64,000 nucleotides of DNA from Streptomyces qinzhouensis (GTDB lineage: Bacteria > Actinomycetota > Actinomycetes > Streptomycetales > Streptomycetaceae). Where the stretch lies: positions 3,906,001 through 3,970,000 of the forward strand of contig NZ_CP042266.1 of the NCBI RefSeq assembly GCF_007856155.1. The letters are read 5' to 3'. This document shows positions 46,770-54,894 of the stretch, piece by piece. The notes under the pieces were generated by a model. That model was given only the letters and a program-made list of their open reading frames with translations. It was not told the origin of the DNA and ran no database searches. Each line of letters opens with the position of its first letter. The stretch's first letter is position 1. The position numbers were made by a program, and so were the translations under genes.

Positions 46770-47234
46770 TTGCGTCGGGAACGCTTCCACACTTTCGCCC
46801 TGGAGACCCTCCGTGAGGCGCCTGACATCCGGGGAGCAGAGCCGTGGGACCGGGGGGATCACACCATCGGACTGCACGTGACGTTCTCCACCGGCGCACA
46901 GATCTGGGTCGGTATCACCATGGCACTCGCCCCTGGGGAGAAGCACGACACCCCCGAGGAACCGGGCCGCGGTGAACCGCCGGCCGAGGTGCCGGTCCCG
47001 GAACTGCACAAGGACGGGATGATCACACCCGAGCGGGTCAAGCACTATCTCGCAGCAGTCATGACGAACTCCGGCTGTGACGAGATCGCGCTCGCCTATC
47101 CGTACACGGATGACGGCCACCCCGGCTTCGGTGTGCAGTTCCACAACGGGGCAAAGGTCTTCTGCCTGCTTGTTCACTCCGCCCGGGCCGGTCAGTCTCC
47201 GGGCGGCAAGTACGAACTCTTGGGCACTTTCTAG
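46770..47234 (+). CDS. Conserved hypothetical protein
   Basis: 154 residues, no membrane segment. Alternating strands and acidic loops (GLHVTFSTGAQIWVGITMA, EIALAYPYTDDGHPGFGVQFHNGAKVFCLLV) suggest a small alpha/beta fold of unknown role. TTG start at 46770 with AGAGGGAG at ideal spacing. Base usage is typical of the genome. Confidence 0.6.
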   Translation: MRRERFHTFALETLREAPDIRGAEPWDRGDHTIGLHVTFSTGAQIWVGITMALAPGEKHDTPEEPGRGEPPAEVPVPELHKDGMITPERVKHYLAAVMTNSGCDEIALAYPYTDDGHPGFGVQFHNGAKVFCLLVHSARAGQSPGGKYELLGTF

Positions 47235-47317
47235 CGCCGATTCCTGCCCTCCAAACAACTGACAACCGCCGAAGAAGGCCGGTCAGGCGGGTACCCGACC
47301 AGCCGTCAGGCGTGCTA

Positions 47318-47806
47318 TCAGGAGCAGGACGCGACGTTGATCTTGTGGGTCTCGGAGGTGTCTCCCGAGCCGCCGGCAGCGGTGTTGAGGGTATGCGTGG
47401 ACTGCTGCTCGTAGGTCCATTCACCGACGGCGCACTTGTGGGTCGTGGTGCCGTAGATGTCGAAGTAGTACCCCGTGCCGTCGGGGAGCTTGCCGTTGTA
47501 GACGGTTCCGTCGGGGGAGGTGAGACGGTAGTTCAGGTTGCTGGCGGTGCACTCCTTGCGCACCCAACCGGCCAGTGAGTCGTTCTGCTTGCACTCGCTG
47601 GTGAGGCTGGGCGTGAGCTGGCCGAGGCTTTCTCCCAGGCAGAGCATGACGGTGGCCTCGAAGTGGGAGGCGGGGTAGTGCCAACCCCAAGGGGAACATG
47701 ACCAGGTGGTCGAGGCCGCGGCGGCAGGCGATGCGGGGAGCGGACCGATCGCCGAGAACGCGAGGGCGATGGTGGGGACCAGAGCGATCTTGAGGGGCCT
47801 TCGCAC
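47318..47806 (-). CDS. Secreted Cys-rich protein of unknown function
   Basis: 162 residues: signal peptide (VRRPLKIALVPTIALAFSAI...AAAA) and a mature domain with six Cys (three possible disulfides) and Trp/Tyr-rich strands, ending in a Cys. GTG 47806 follows AAGGGA. Base use is slightly less GC-rich than the core. It lies inside the accessory block and has no partner on its strand. Confidence 0.6.
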   Translation of the reverse strand: MRRPLKIALVPTIALAFSAIGPLPASPAAAASTTWSCSPWGWHYPASHFEATVMLCLGESLGQLTPSLTSECKQNDSLAGWVRKECTASNLNYRLTSPDGTVYNGKLPDGTGYYFDIYGTTTHKCAVGEWTYEQQSTHTLNTAAGGSGDTSETHKINVASCS

Positions 47807-47949
47807 GGGGTTATCCCTTTCCGGATGACTGACAGTGCCCAGAATGTTACTCAAGGTGGCAGTCGTTGGGGTCGTGACGCCCTCGCGCACGCGAGCGAGC
47901 GGCGCCGATGTGGGTGTGACGCCTCCACGCTGCCTTGGCCGGCCGAGCC

Positions 47950-48075
47950 ATGTTCTCCCCCGGCAGCCACGGCAACTTCGGGTTCGCCGTCGATGTCGGC
48001 CATCTTCGGCAGGCGAGCGGCCCGGGGATCGTGCGGTACGCCCATGCGCCCGGCGCGTTGCCCGGTGGGTGCCCT
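47950..48075 (+). pseudogene. Decayed copy of the zinc-ribbon-like small gene
   Basis: Translation reads VDVGHLRQASGPGIVRYAHAPGALPG, aligning with VGYIEQVSGPGIVQYACPEH of the gene at 46452. Bases 48010-48042 match 46557-46589 at 31 of 33 positions. The CxxC and C-x2-H ligands are lost and there is no proper start, so this is a degraded paralog. Confidence 0.6.
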
Positions 48076-48094
48076 GCCCCTCACCGGTCAGGGT

Positions 48095-48679
48095 TCACCC
48101 TCTTGTTGGGGTGTCGGCGATCCGGGTGATGAGGAAAGCGAGCCGTTCCTCCTGGCTGTCCGGGGGGATGCGGCCGGTATCGGACAGGACGGCCATGCCG
48201 TGCAGTGCGCTCCAGGTGACTTCGGCGAACAGTTCGCGTCGCTCGTTGTCCGGGCTGAAGCAGCTGACGAACTCGCCGAAGGCGGCCCGTAGCGGGGGCG
48301 GTGTCTCGGTGCTCGCGAACTTCACGTCAGTGGGCAGGACGAACATGGCCTGATACAGAGCAGGCCGCTCGGTCGCGAAGTCCAGATAGGCGCGGCAGAC
48401 GGCGCGCAGGGCATGTCCCGGCTCCGGGGCGGTCAGCCGGGCGCGGCGCAGCTGAGCGCCGAGTTCGCTGAAGCCGTCGATGGCGACGGCGCTCACGATG
48501 GCGTCCTTGCCGTTGAAGTGGCTGTACAGCACCGGCTGGCTGTACTCGACGCGCTCAGCCAGCCGTCGTGTCGTCACGGCCTCCCAGCCTTCGGCCTCCG
48601 CGAGTTCGCGCGCGGCCGTGATGATCAGCTGATGGCGGTGGGCGCGTTCACGTTCGCGGCGCTCGTTGATGGCGGACAT
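48095..48679 (-). CDS. TetR family regulator
   Basis: 194 residues. N-terminal HTH (LIITAARELAEAEGWEAVTTRRLAERVEYSQPVLYSHFNGKDAIVSAV) with the C-terminal ligand domain of the WHG/TetR_C type. ATG at 48679. The divergent DUF4267 gene begins 114 bp away, and two CTAGC-type palindromes in between should be its operators. Its inducer is unknown. Confidence 0.88.
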   Translation of the reverse strand: MSAINERRERERAHRHQLIITAARELAEAEGWEAVTTRRLAERVEYSQPVLYSHFNGKDAIVSAVAIDGFSELGAQLRRARLTAPEPGHALRAVCRAYLDFATERPALYQAMFVLPTDVKFASTETPPPLRAAFGEFVSCFSPDNERRELFAEVTWSALHGMAVLSDTGRIPPDSQEERLAFLITRIADTPTRG

Positions 48680-48688
48680 GCCGACATC

Positions 48689-48753
48689 CTAGCAACGCTA
48701 GACATTCTGCCGCAGCTAGGTCTATCGTCGCTTTAATTCCTAGCGTTGCTAGG
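48689..48753. promoter_or_regulatory. Two palindromic TetR operators
   Basis: CTAGCAACGCTAG (48689-48701) and CCTAGCGTTGCTAGG (48739-48753) are copies of one near-palindrome, in opposite orientation, 51 bp apart centre to centre. They flank the divergent promoters. Confidence 0.75.
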
Positions 48754-48792
48754 AGCTGCTGCAGGTGCTGCCATCGAGGGGGGAAGCAAGCC

Positions 48793-49170
48793 ATGCTCAC
48801 CACCGTCTCCAACGTGCTTGCCGGACTGATCGGCGCAGGCGTCATCTTCGTCGGTGCGCGCACCTTTTGGGCGCCGCAGGCCGCGGTTGGCTTCGGCATC
48901 CCCGGCACACGGGTCGAGGACCGGGCCTTTCGGGCCTGGCTGTCCGTCAAGGCCGTCCGTGACATGGCCTCGGGGCTCTTCATCCTCATCCTGCTGGCTG
49001 GAGCGACACCCCACTTGTTGGGCTGGTTCATGCTGGCCGCCGCCGTCATACCCGTCGGTGACGCGCTGATCGTGCTGCGCAGCAACGGGCCCAAGGCGGC
49101 CGTTTACGGCATCCACGGGAGTGCGGCCGTGGTCATGCTGGCGGTCGGTGTGCTCCTGCTCGTCGCGTAA
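48793..49170 (+). CDS. DUF4267 family membrane protein
   Basis: 125 residues with four predicted helices (VLAGLIGAGVIFVGA, LFILILLAGATPHLLGWF, and GSAAVVMLAVGVLLLV among them) matching DUF4267 proteins. Function is unknown. Divergent from the TetR gene and probably repressed by it. ATG at 48793 is 3 bp after GGGGGGAAG-type sequence. Confidence 0.82.
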   Translation: MLTTVSNVLAGLIGAGVIFVGARTFWAPQAAVGFGIPGTRVEDRAFRAWLSVKAVRDMASGLFILILLAGATPHLLGWFMLAAAVIPVGDALIVLRSNGPKAAVYGIHGSAAVVMLAVGVLLLVA

Positions 49171-49406
49171 CTTCTTGTCGCGCCACATGGGCCGAGTGGC
49201 GTCCGCCGATGGATGGGTGAGTCCAGGGTGGAGTCGGCCTTCGGTTCCACGCGGGCGCTGTGCCAGGCGGGCGGGATCCCTATCTGCTGCACCGCCGGGA
49301 TTCCCTGCTGTCCGGCAGTACCTCCACAGGCGCCGGACGGGAATTCGGACACGTCACGGTCCGACCACTCCCCGGCGTGGGCCGGGCAGCCGTAGATTGG
49401 GGGTTC

Positions 49407-50051
49407 ATGGCCATGGACTCCGATGACTCCACGTCTCGTACCTCCCCGATGCGGCCCCCTCCCGCCATCCCGCCTCAGCCGCGTCCTCAACAGCCGCGAT
49501 GGGCTTGGTGGTTGATCGGCATCGTGATCCCTGTGGTTGGGCTCATCGTGACGATCGTGATCGGCAACCGGGGGTCCTCTCCGGGCTCGGAACCTGCCAG
49601 CGGGAACACCGGAAGCAGGGATACGGCGCCATCCACGACGGCCGGCGCCGGAGACACGGCGATCTCTCCCAAGGTGAGGTTCAAGGGGACCGTACGCATC
49701 AAATTCGGTACCGGAGGCGAAGAGGTCGACCTTGATTCGAAACCTCCGCTTGTCGCCCAGTCCATCGAGGGCTACGACATCTCCATAGGCTCCACCACCG
49801 GAGAGCCGAGCCTCAGCGCCGAGGGCGGTGACCTGACCCTGGCGCCGCTTCCTGATTCCGGGCCCGCTCCCGGCGAAGCCGAGTGTGTTGAGCGGATCGA
49901 GAAGAACGGCGCCTATCACGCCGACCTGACCCGCGGCGCCCGGTTCTGTGTGCAGTCCAAGGAAGGACGCACGGCCTATCTACGTACGGTGTCCGCACCA
50001 ACCGCCGGTCCTGTTCTGCTCGCCGTGACCGTGTGGGAACAGCCGGGCTAG
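49407..50051 (+). CDS. Single-pass membrane protein with extracellular beta domain
   Basis: About 214 residues: Pro/Arg-rich N-terminus, membrane helix (WWLIGIVIPVVGLIVTIVIG, about 33-52), Ser/Gly/Thr linker, then a beta-rich domain with two Cys (GEAECVERI and ARFCVQSKE). Seen widely in streptomycetes as an uncharacterised protein, from memory. ATG 49407 or 49413 both have GGGGG upstream. Confidence 0.65.
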   Translation: MAMDSDDSTSRTSPMRPPPAIPPQPRPQQPRWAWWLIGIVIPVVGLIVTIVIGNRGSSPGSEPASGNTGSRDTAPSTTAGAGDTAISPKVRFKGTVRIKFGTGGEEVDLDSKPPLVAQSIEGYDISIGSTTGEPSLSAEGGDLTLAPLPDSGPAPGEAECVERIEKNGAYHADLTRGARFCVQSKEGRTAYLRTVSAPTAGPVLLAVTVWEQPG

Positions 50052-50217
50052 CAGGCCGCGCGGTCGCGGTATGCCCACCGCGCCGTCCAGGGGACGGAAC
50101 GGAACCGCCAACTCTGCCAGGGGGGTTGAGTGTTGGCTGATGCGGTACTAGTGCCGCATCGGAGAGGCCGTGTCCCGCCATCCGCTGAAGGCGCCCTGCC
50201 CGGTCCCTGTCGATGAG

Positions 50218-50667
50218 TCATCGCTGATCGGCGAGTTCGGCGTCGAGGTTCGCGAGCAATCTGCCCAGCAGGGTTTGCAGGACCTCGACCTCCTGGGCGC
50301 TGAAACCATCGAGTGCCCGGTTGTTGGTGTCCAGGAGGGTCGAGTAGGCCTGGGGCTGCTTCGCCAGCCCCTTGTCGGTCAGCGCGATCAGGCTGACGCG
50401 CCGGTCGGCCGGGTCGGGTGTGCGCTCGACGAGTCCGTCGCGCTCCATGCGCGCCAGCAGCTGCGCCATAGAAGGCTGTTCGATCCGGGCCAGCCGGGCC
50501 AACTCCTTCTGGGACAGCGGGCCTCCCTGCTTGAGGGCGGCCAGCACCGGCATCTGTCCGAAGGTCAGCCCGAGCGGTCGCAGCCGACGGTCGTTGAGCC
50601 GGGCCAGCACGCGGGCGGCGGTGTTGATCAGGGAGGCGGGCGGCGAGGTCGGGGGCGGAAGCGTCAC
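50218..50667 (-). CDS. MarR family regulator
   Basis: About 149 residues, typical winged-helix MarR (LTFGQMPVLAALKQGGPLSQKELARLARIEQPSMAQLLARMERDGLVERTPDPADRRVSLIALTDKG). A GTG at 50667 has a TACAAT -10 hexamer at -12 to -7, so the mRNA may be leaderless; GTG 50673 is an alternative. Two ATAGGTACCTAT palindromes lie upstream. Divergent from the amidohydrolase, which it probably represses in response to its substrate or a related aromatic. Confidence 0.87.
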   Translation of the reverse strand: MTLPPPTSPPASLINTAARVLARLNDRRLRPLGLTFGQMPVLAALKQGGPLSQKELARLARIEQPSMAQLLARMERDGLVERTPDPADRRVSLIALTDKGLAKQPQAYSTLLDTNNRALDGFSAQEVEVLQTLLGRLLANLDAELADQR

Positions 50668-50678
50668 GTACACATTGT

Positions 50679-50717
50679 ATAGGTACCTATGTATTATGGT
50701 GATGCATAGGTACCTAT
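50679..50717. promoter_or_regulatory. Twin MarR operators
   Basis: Two perfect 12-bp palindromes ATAGGTACCTAT at 50679-50690 and 50706-50717, 27 bp centre to centre, placed between the divergent marR and amidohydrolase starts and overlapping the likely -10 of marR. Confidence 0.8.
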
Positions 50718-50760
50718 GTAATTGATCGTGCTCCACACCATGTTCCGCGGGGAGACGCAG

Positions 50761-52125
50761 ATGATCATTCGGAACGTGACCGTCATCGACGGCACCGGCG
50801 GCGCACCGCGAGCCGGGATGGATGTCCTCATCGCGGACGGACGTTTCGCGGCCATCCGCCCGACGTGCACCGACAACTCGCCTGCATCGGCCGGAGAACC
50901 GGTGCTCGACGGCCGTGGTGGCTACTTGCTGCCCGGCCTGTGGGAAGGCCACACCCATCTGAGGGACTACGGCGCGTCGCTGCCCGAACCCGAGCGGCTC
51001 GCCCACCTGCGGAACGTACTCGCGGGGTATCTCGGAGAGGGCATCACGTCGGTGTGTGATCTCGGTGGCATGCCGGAACTGAGCCCCGATCTGCGCGACG
51101 CGAGCAAAGAGGACACCGCCCTAGCGTCATTATTTGCCACTGAAGTGGTCTTCACCGGTATCGACGGCTGGCCGGTAACCGGCTCCACGGGGGACCGTTC
51201 GGGGGTGATGGAAGTAGGCAGTGTCGACGACGCGCGCCGATACCTTCAGGAACTGGCGCTCGGTGAGGTCGACTACGTCAAGTGCATGCTGGACGGCAAA
51301 CCCGGAGGCGGCCGGCGGCTTCCCCCGGCCGCGCTTGAGGTGATCATCGCCGCCGCGCACGAGGCGGGCAAGAAGGCGCTGGTTCACATCGCGACGGGCA
51401 CAGACCTGCGGGACGCGGTCCTGGCGGGCGCCGACTGCATCGAACACTCTCCCATCCCACGAGATCCCCGCGATCCGAGCGAAGCCGAGCAGCTCGCCGG
51501 CGCCATGGCCGAAGCGGGAACGCTCTACTGCCCGACTATCGCCACCTGGGAACAACTGGCCTACGGGGCCCGCCCCGACTACCTGGATCGGCTCATCACC
51601 GACGGCATTCTCACCCCGGACGGCGCCCAGGAGATCATGGCTCGGCCAGGCTACGGCCGGCCGTTCCCCAAGCATCCCGCGGACGAGTGCCAGGTCCGAT
51701 TCGAGTACGCGATGCGTACGCTGCCGCTCTTCCACGAAGCGAACGTCAAACTCGTCGCCGGAAGCGACATCGCAAGGGTCATGCCCACACCCGCCCGCGC
51801 ACTACTGCGTGAACTTCAGCTGTTCGCCAGGGCCGGAGTGCCGAACTCCGCGATCATCGCGGCCGCCACCAGCCTGGCGGCAGAGAAGGTCGGCAAGCAG
51901 GCCACCATGGGAACCGTCACCGTGGGAAGCGTCGCCGACGCCGTCCTGCTCGACGCCGACCCCGTCACGGACATCTCCCATCTGGTCCACCAACGACACC
52001 TCCGCGCCGTTATCAGCTCCGGCCACATCTTCCATATCGGGTCTGGTTCCGGCGAAACGGGACCAGGTCCGGAAGCCGACGGTGCAATCCGGCCGACCGC
52101 ACCGGTTTCCTGTTCCCTCAACTGA
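50761..52125 (+). CDS. Amidohydrolase family protein (imidazolonepropionase-like), TTA codon
   Basis: About 454 residues, amidohydrolase fold: metal motif HTH in WEGHTHLRD (His64, His66), further His in ALVHIATG and CIEHSP, and Asp in VAGSDIARV. Composite fits imidazolonepropionase- or prolidase-type members that hydrolyse cyclic or N-acyl amides. Codon 124 is TTA (51130-51132). ATG 50761 follows GGGGAG. Divergent from the MarR gene with twin operators. Substrate unknown. Confidence 0.85.
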   Translation: MIIRNVTVIDGTGGAPRAGMDVLIADGRFAAIRPTCTDNSPASAGEPVLDGRGGYLLPGLWEGHTHLRDYGASLPEPERLAHLRNVLAGYLGEGITSVCDLGGMPELSPDLRDASKEDTALASLFATEVVFTGIDGWPVTGSTGDRSGVMEVGSVDDARRYLQELALGEVDYVKCMLDGKPGGGRRLPPAALEVIIAAAHEAGKKALVHIATGTDLRDAVLAGADCIEHSPIPRDPRDPSEAEQLAGAMAEAGTLYCPTIATWEQLAYGARPDYLDRLITDGILTPDGAQEIMARPGYGRPFPKHPADECQVRFEYAMRTLPLFHEANVKLVAGSDIARVMPTPARALLRELQLFARAGVPNSAIIAAATSLAAEKVGKQATMGTVTVGSVADAVLLDADPVTDISHLVHQRHLRAVISSGHIFHIGSGSGETGPGPEADGAIRPTAPVSCSLN

Positions 52126-52133
52126 GATCCCTT

Positions 52134-52153
52134 GACCCTGCGGTCACAGGGTC
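52134..52153. terminator. Small hairpin after the amidohydrolase
   Basis: Arms GACCCTG / CAGGGTC with a 6-base loop, starting 9 bp after the stop. No T-tract. Confidence 0.45.
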
Positions 52154-52202
52154 GGGAGCATCGAACGAGACGTAACCGACAACCTCGCGGCAGGGGAACG
52201 GT

Positions 52203-52412
52203 ATGGCAGTAACACGGCTGGTCGGGGAGTGCGAGAAGGGGACGTGCGCCACGCTGTACCGCGTGGAGGAAACCGGGGACATCCTGGTGCAGGGCTACGA
52301 GGTGGCGGACGCGGGGGCTGTGGTCGGCATCGTGATCCCTGCCGGTGAGTCCGTGGTCCGAATCCCCGCTGAGATCATCGAGAGGTACGCCCGTGAGCAT
52401 CTCGTCGGCTGA
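52203..52412 (+). CDS. 69-aa conserved protein of the DUF6879/WhiJ-like unit
   Basis: 69 residues, no membrane segment, predicted beta/alpha. Starts MAVTRLVGECEKGTCATLYRVEETGD and ends IPAEIIERYAREHLVG. It has a CEKGTC pair that could bind metal or form a disulfide. Its end overlaps the DUF6879 gene by 20 bp. Similar small genes sit before DUF6879 genes in other streptomycetes, from memory. Confidence 0.65.
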   Translation: MAVTRLVGECEKGTCATLYRVEETGDILVQGYEVADAGAVVGIVIPAGESVVRIPAEIIERYAREHLVG

Positions 52413-52914
52413 GTTCGAGAAGCTGTTCTCCGACTTCCGCCGTGAAGCTTTCCGGCTGGAGACCCTGGACGACTACAGCGCATCGTCCGACCCTGACATG
52501 ATCCGTGCGTTCCTGGCCGGCGAGCCTCAGCCGGACGACTACAACCAGGAGTGGGCCGATGAGGTGCGCGGTAATATCGAGGCCGGAAAGCGTATGTACC
52601 GTGTCCACATCCTCCGGCGTCCCATAACGGATTATCTCCGATTCGAACTCGGCTGGGGCTACCGCAAGAACGAAAAAGCTGGAGAAGAGTTCTTCATCCT
52701 GGACATCACGGATCGACCGAACCCACTGGAAGGGGTTCCGGACTTCTGGATGTTCGATGAATCCTCTGTAGTCTCGATGAATTATGGAGAAGGTGGAAAA
52801 TTCCTGGGGGCTGAATCGCATTTCGGCCCGACGGAATGGATGGTACGCCGTGACCTGGCCCTGAGTCGTGCCATTCCATTTGCTGAATGGTGGGAGCGGT
52901 ACGGGGAGATTTGA
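52393..52914 (+). CDS. DUF6879 family protein
   Basis: 173 residues, DUF6879 type (FEKLFSDFRREAFRLETLDDYSASSDPDMIRAFLAGE..., RVHILRRPITDYLRFELGWGYRKN..., FPSHFGPTEWMVRRDLALSRAIPFAEWWERY). GTG 52393 has GAGAGG at correct spacing. The final bases overlap the next gene (TTGA). Codon use is less GC-biased than the core. Partner of the WhiJ-like regulator; function unknown, toxin-like or effector role is only inference. Confidence 0.75.
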   Translation: MSISSAEFEKLFSDFRREAFRLETLDDYSASSDPDMIRAFLAGEPQPDDYNQEWADEVRGNIEAGKRMYRVHILRRPITDYLRFELGWGYRKNEKAGEEFFILDITDRPNPLEGVPDFWMFDESSVVSMNYGEGGKFLGAESHFGPTEWMVRRDLALSRAIPFAEWWERYGEI

Positions 52915-53741
52915 ACAGGACCGACCTGGGTAAAGCGCTGCGGGGATTGCGAGTAGCCAGCGGAAAGCAGGCGAAGGTAGTCGCCCGCAGCGCAGCCATG
53001 TCTCCAAGTAAGCTGAGCAAGATCGAGAACGGAGTGCTGCCGCCCTCCGTCCTCGATGTCGAGCGCATCTTGGCGGCGCTGGAGGTATCCGCCGAAATAA
53101 AGGCGGAGCTGGCCGAGGTGGCCCGCAAGGTGGCAACAGAGGCCACGGCGTGGCGCCTCTACCGTCGCACCGGCCTGCACAAGCACCAGGAAGAGATCCG
53201 TGCCATCGAGGCTCGGACGGCTCTGCTCAGGGTGTTTCAGCCTTCCTGTATTCCCGGTCTGCTCCAGACCCCCGAATACATTCGAGGGGTGCAGCAGGGT
53301 TCGGAGCTGACCGACGATGCTCTGGAGAGAATGATCGGCGCACGTCTGCGCCGTCAGGAAGTCCTCTATGATCGAGCTCGAAATTTCCGGTTTCTGATTA
53401 CCGAGTCGGTGCTCAGGTGGCGGCTGATCTCGGCGCCCAAGATGGCTGCCCAGTTGGACAAACTCATCACCATGTCGCGGATGCCGAACATTGAAATCGG
53501 CATCGTCCCCTTGATTGCGCCCATGCCCGGACTCCCCACCTCCTCGTTTGCTCTCTTTGACGGCCGACTTGCCATCATCGAGATCCCGCACGCTGAAATC
53601 ACCACCAGTGAAATTCGGGATATTGAGCTGTATGAGGGCAGGTTTGAAATTTTCGATAAGGTCGCTATCTCGGGTGACAGTATGTGGGGCCTTGTCGAAA
53701 GCATCCGGGACGACTTCTTGAGGGAACGGGAAATCCCCTAG
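52911..53741 (+). CDS. WhiJ-like XRE regulator with DUF5753 domain
   Basis: 276 residues. XRE HTH (LGKALRGLRVASGKQAKVVARSAAMSPSKLSKIENGVLPPS) and C-terminal DUF5753 (Scr1-type) domain (ALLRVFQPSCIPGLLQTPEYIRGVQQGSE...). TTG start overlaps the DUF6879 stop (TTGA) with GGGGAGAT upstream. This family is tied to development and to Scr1-type toxin-antitoxin-like loci in Streptomyces. Base usage is less GC-biased, as in the preceding gene. Confidence 0.85.
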   Translation: MNRTDLGKALRGLRVASGKQAKVVARSAAMSPSKLSKIENGVLPPSVLDVERILAALEVSAEIKAELAEVARKVATEATAWRLYRRTGLHKHQEEIRAIEARTALLRVFQPSCIPGLLQTPEYIRGVQQGSELTDDALERMIGARLRRQEVLYDRARNFRFLITESVLRWRLISAPKMAAQLDKLITMSRMPNIEIGIVPLIAPMPGLPTSSFALFDGRLAIIEIPHAEITTSEIRDIELYEGRFEIFDKVAISGDSMWGLVESIRDDFLREREIP

Positions 53742-53863
53742 ACCCCGACCCCCTGTCTCGTCAGAATTGGGCATCAATTCGGCTGGGGTAAGGGTGAAGG
53801 TCGGACCAGTGCCCGTCCCTGCCTCGGTAGGTCCCCGAAAATCTGACAGAAGGGGAGTCCGAC

Positions 53864-54304
53864 ATGACGACGATGCTGGAGAATCCCGTGGCCTTACGGC
53901 ACGGGCGAGACCTCGTCGGTTCCAAGCTGTTCAAGCGCCTCGCGGCGTTCTGTGCGGACGAATACGGCCTTGAGCGGGTCGTGGCCGACCGTGTGATGGA
54001 CCAGGCCATCGCCTTCGTATATGTCCTGGGCAGTCAGAAGGCGTACGACCTGGCGCCCAGTGAGCGGGTGGACCCCGGTTGGCACTCGTTCATGCTCCAC
54101 ACACAGGAGTACGCCGCCTGGTGCCAGGAGCAGTTCGGCTATTTCGTCCACCATGCCCCGAACTCCAGGGTGCGGACGCACGGACTGATGGTGTCCGTGG
54201 CCGACCGGATCAAGACCGCCGGGTTCGATGTCGACCCCCGGCTGTGGGGCGTCGCGGCCGAGTGCAATCAGCCGGCCTGCTGTGGTGACGGCGACGGCTG
54301 CTGA
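53864..54304 (+). CDS. Conserved protein with GRDP-like WH...Y...C motif, TTA codon
   Basis: 146 residues. DPGWHSFMLHTQEYAAWCQEQFGYFVHH resembles the WH-x-L-x-Y-x-C pattern of glycine-rich-domain (GRDP-like) proteins and is common in streptomycete accessory regions. A Cys-rich tail (PACCGDGDGC) follows. Codon 11 is TTA (53894-53896). ATG 53864; one transcript with the next gene is possible. Confidence 0.65.
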   Translation: MTTMLENPVALRHGRDLVGSKLFKRLAAFCADEYGLERVVADRVMDQAIAFVYVLGSQKAYDLAPSERVDPGWHSFMLHTQEYAAWCQEQFGYFVHHAPNSRVRTHGLMVSVADRIKTAGFDVDPRLWGVAAECNQPACCGDGDGC

Positions 54305-54413
54305 CCTGTCGGCCTGCTTCCAGAACACGGATCACGCCGTGGTCCGCTCGTACGAAGTGGGACCCGGGTATGTCGCAGGTACCCGGGTTCTGCCCTGAAC
54401 AAAGGTGCCACTC

Positions 54414-54842
54414 ATGGCAGCCGACGAGGGTCTGACCGGGAGTAGCAGGGTCACGGTATTCGCCATGTTCGGCGTGGCCTTCGGGTATGCCACGCACCAC
54501 CTTGACGCACGGCGGGTCGGGGACGTGGCCGTCGTCGGCCCGCTGACTCCCGGGGTCGAGTGGGGGCTCCTCTGGCAGATGGCCCGCAACTGCGGACGCG
54601 CCACGGCCGGTGAGGCCGAGTTGGCCCGATGGGTGCTGACTCAAGCCACCCGGGCATTCGTATGCGGCAGCGGTCGCATCGCGCAGTTCCCGGAGCAGGG
54701 GTGGAAGCTGGAGCCCGGTGGAAAGCGCGTCCGGTTCGATTCGACGTATGCGAACCGTGACCAGCTCTGGACAGGGAATCTGACGGTGGAAGGACTGGCC
54801 CCGGACCAGGTCGCCCAGCGACCCACGATCTATACCGTTTGA
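54414..54842 (+). CDS. Hypothetical protein
   Basis: About 142 residues, no membrane segment, mixed strands and helices (VFAMFGVAFGYATHHLDARRV, ELARWVLTQATRAFVCGSG). No family recognised. ATG 54414 follows AAGGTG. It lies 110 bp after the GRDP-like gene and is convergent with the terpene synthase. Confidence 0.55.
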   Translation: MAADEGLTGSSRVTVFAMFGVAFGYATHHLDARRVGDVAVVGPLTPGVEWGLLWQMARNCGRATAGEAELARWVLTQATRAFVCGSGRIAQFPEQGWKLEPGGKRVRFDSTYANRDQLWTGNLTVEGLAPDQVAQRPTIYTV

Positions 54843-54894
54843 GGGGTGAGCCGCCCTGGTCGGCTGATCGCCGTCTCGGCAGGGATTTCGTCCC

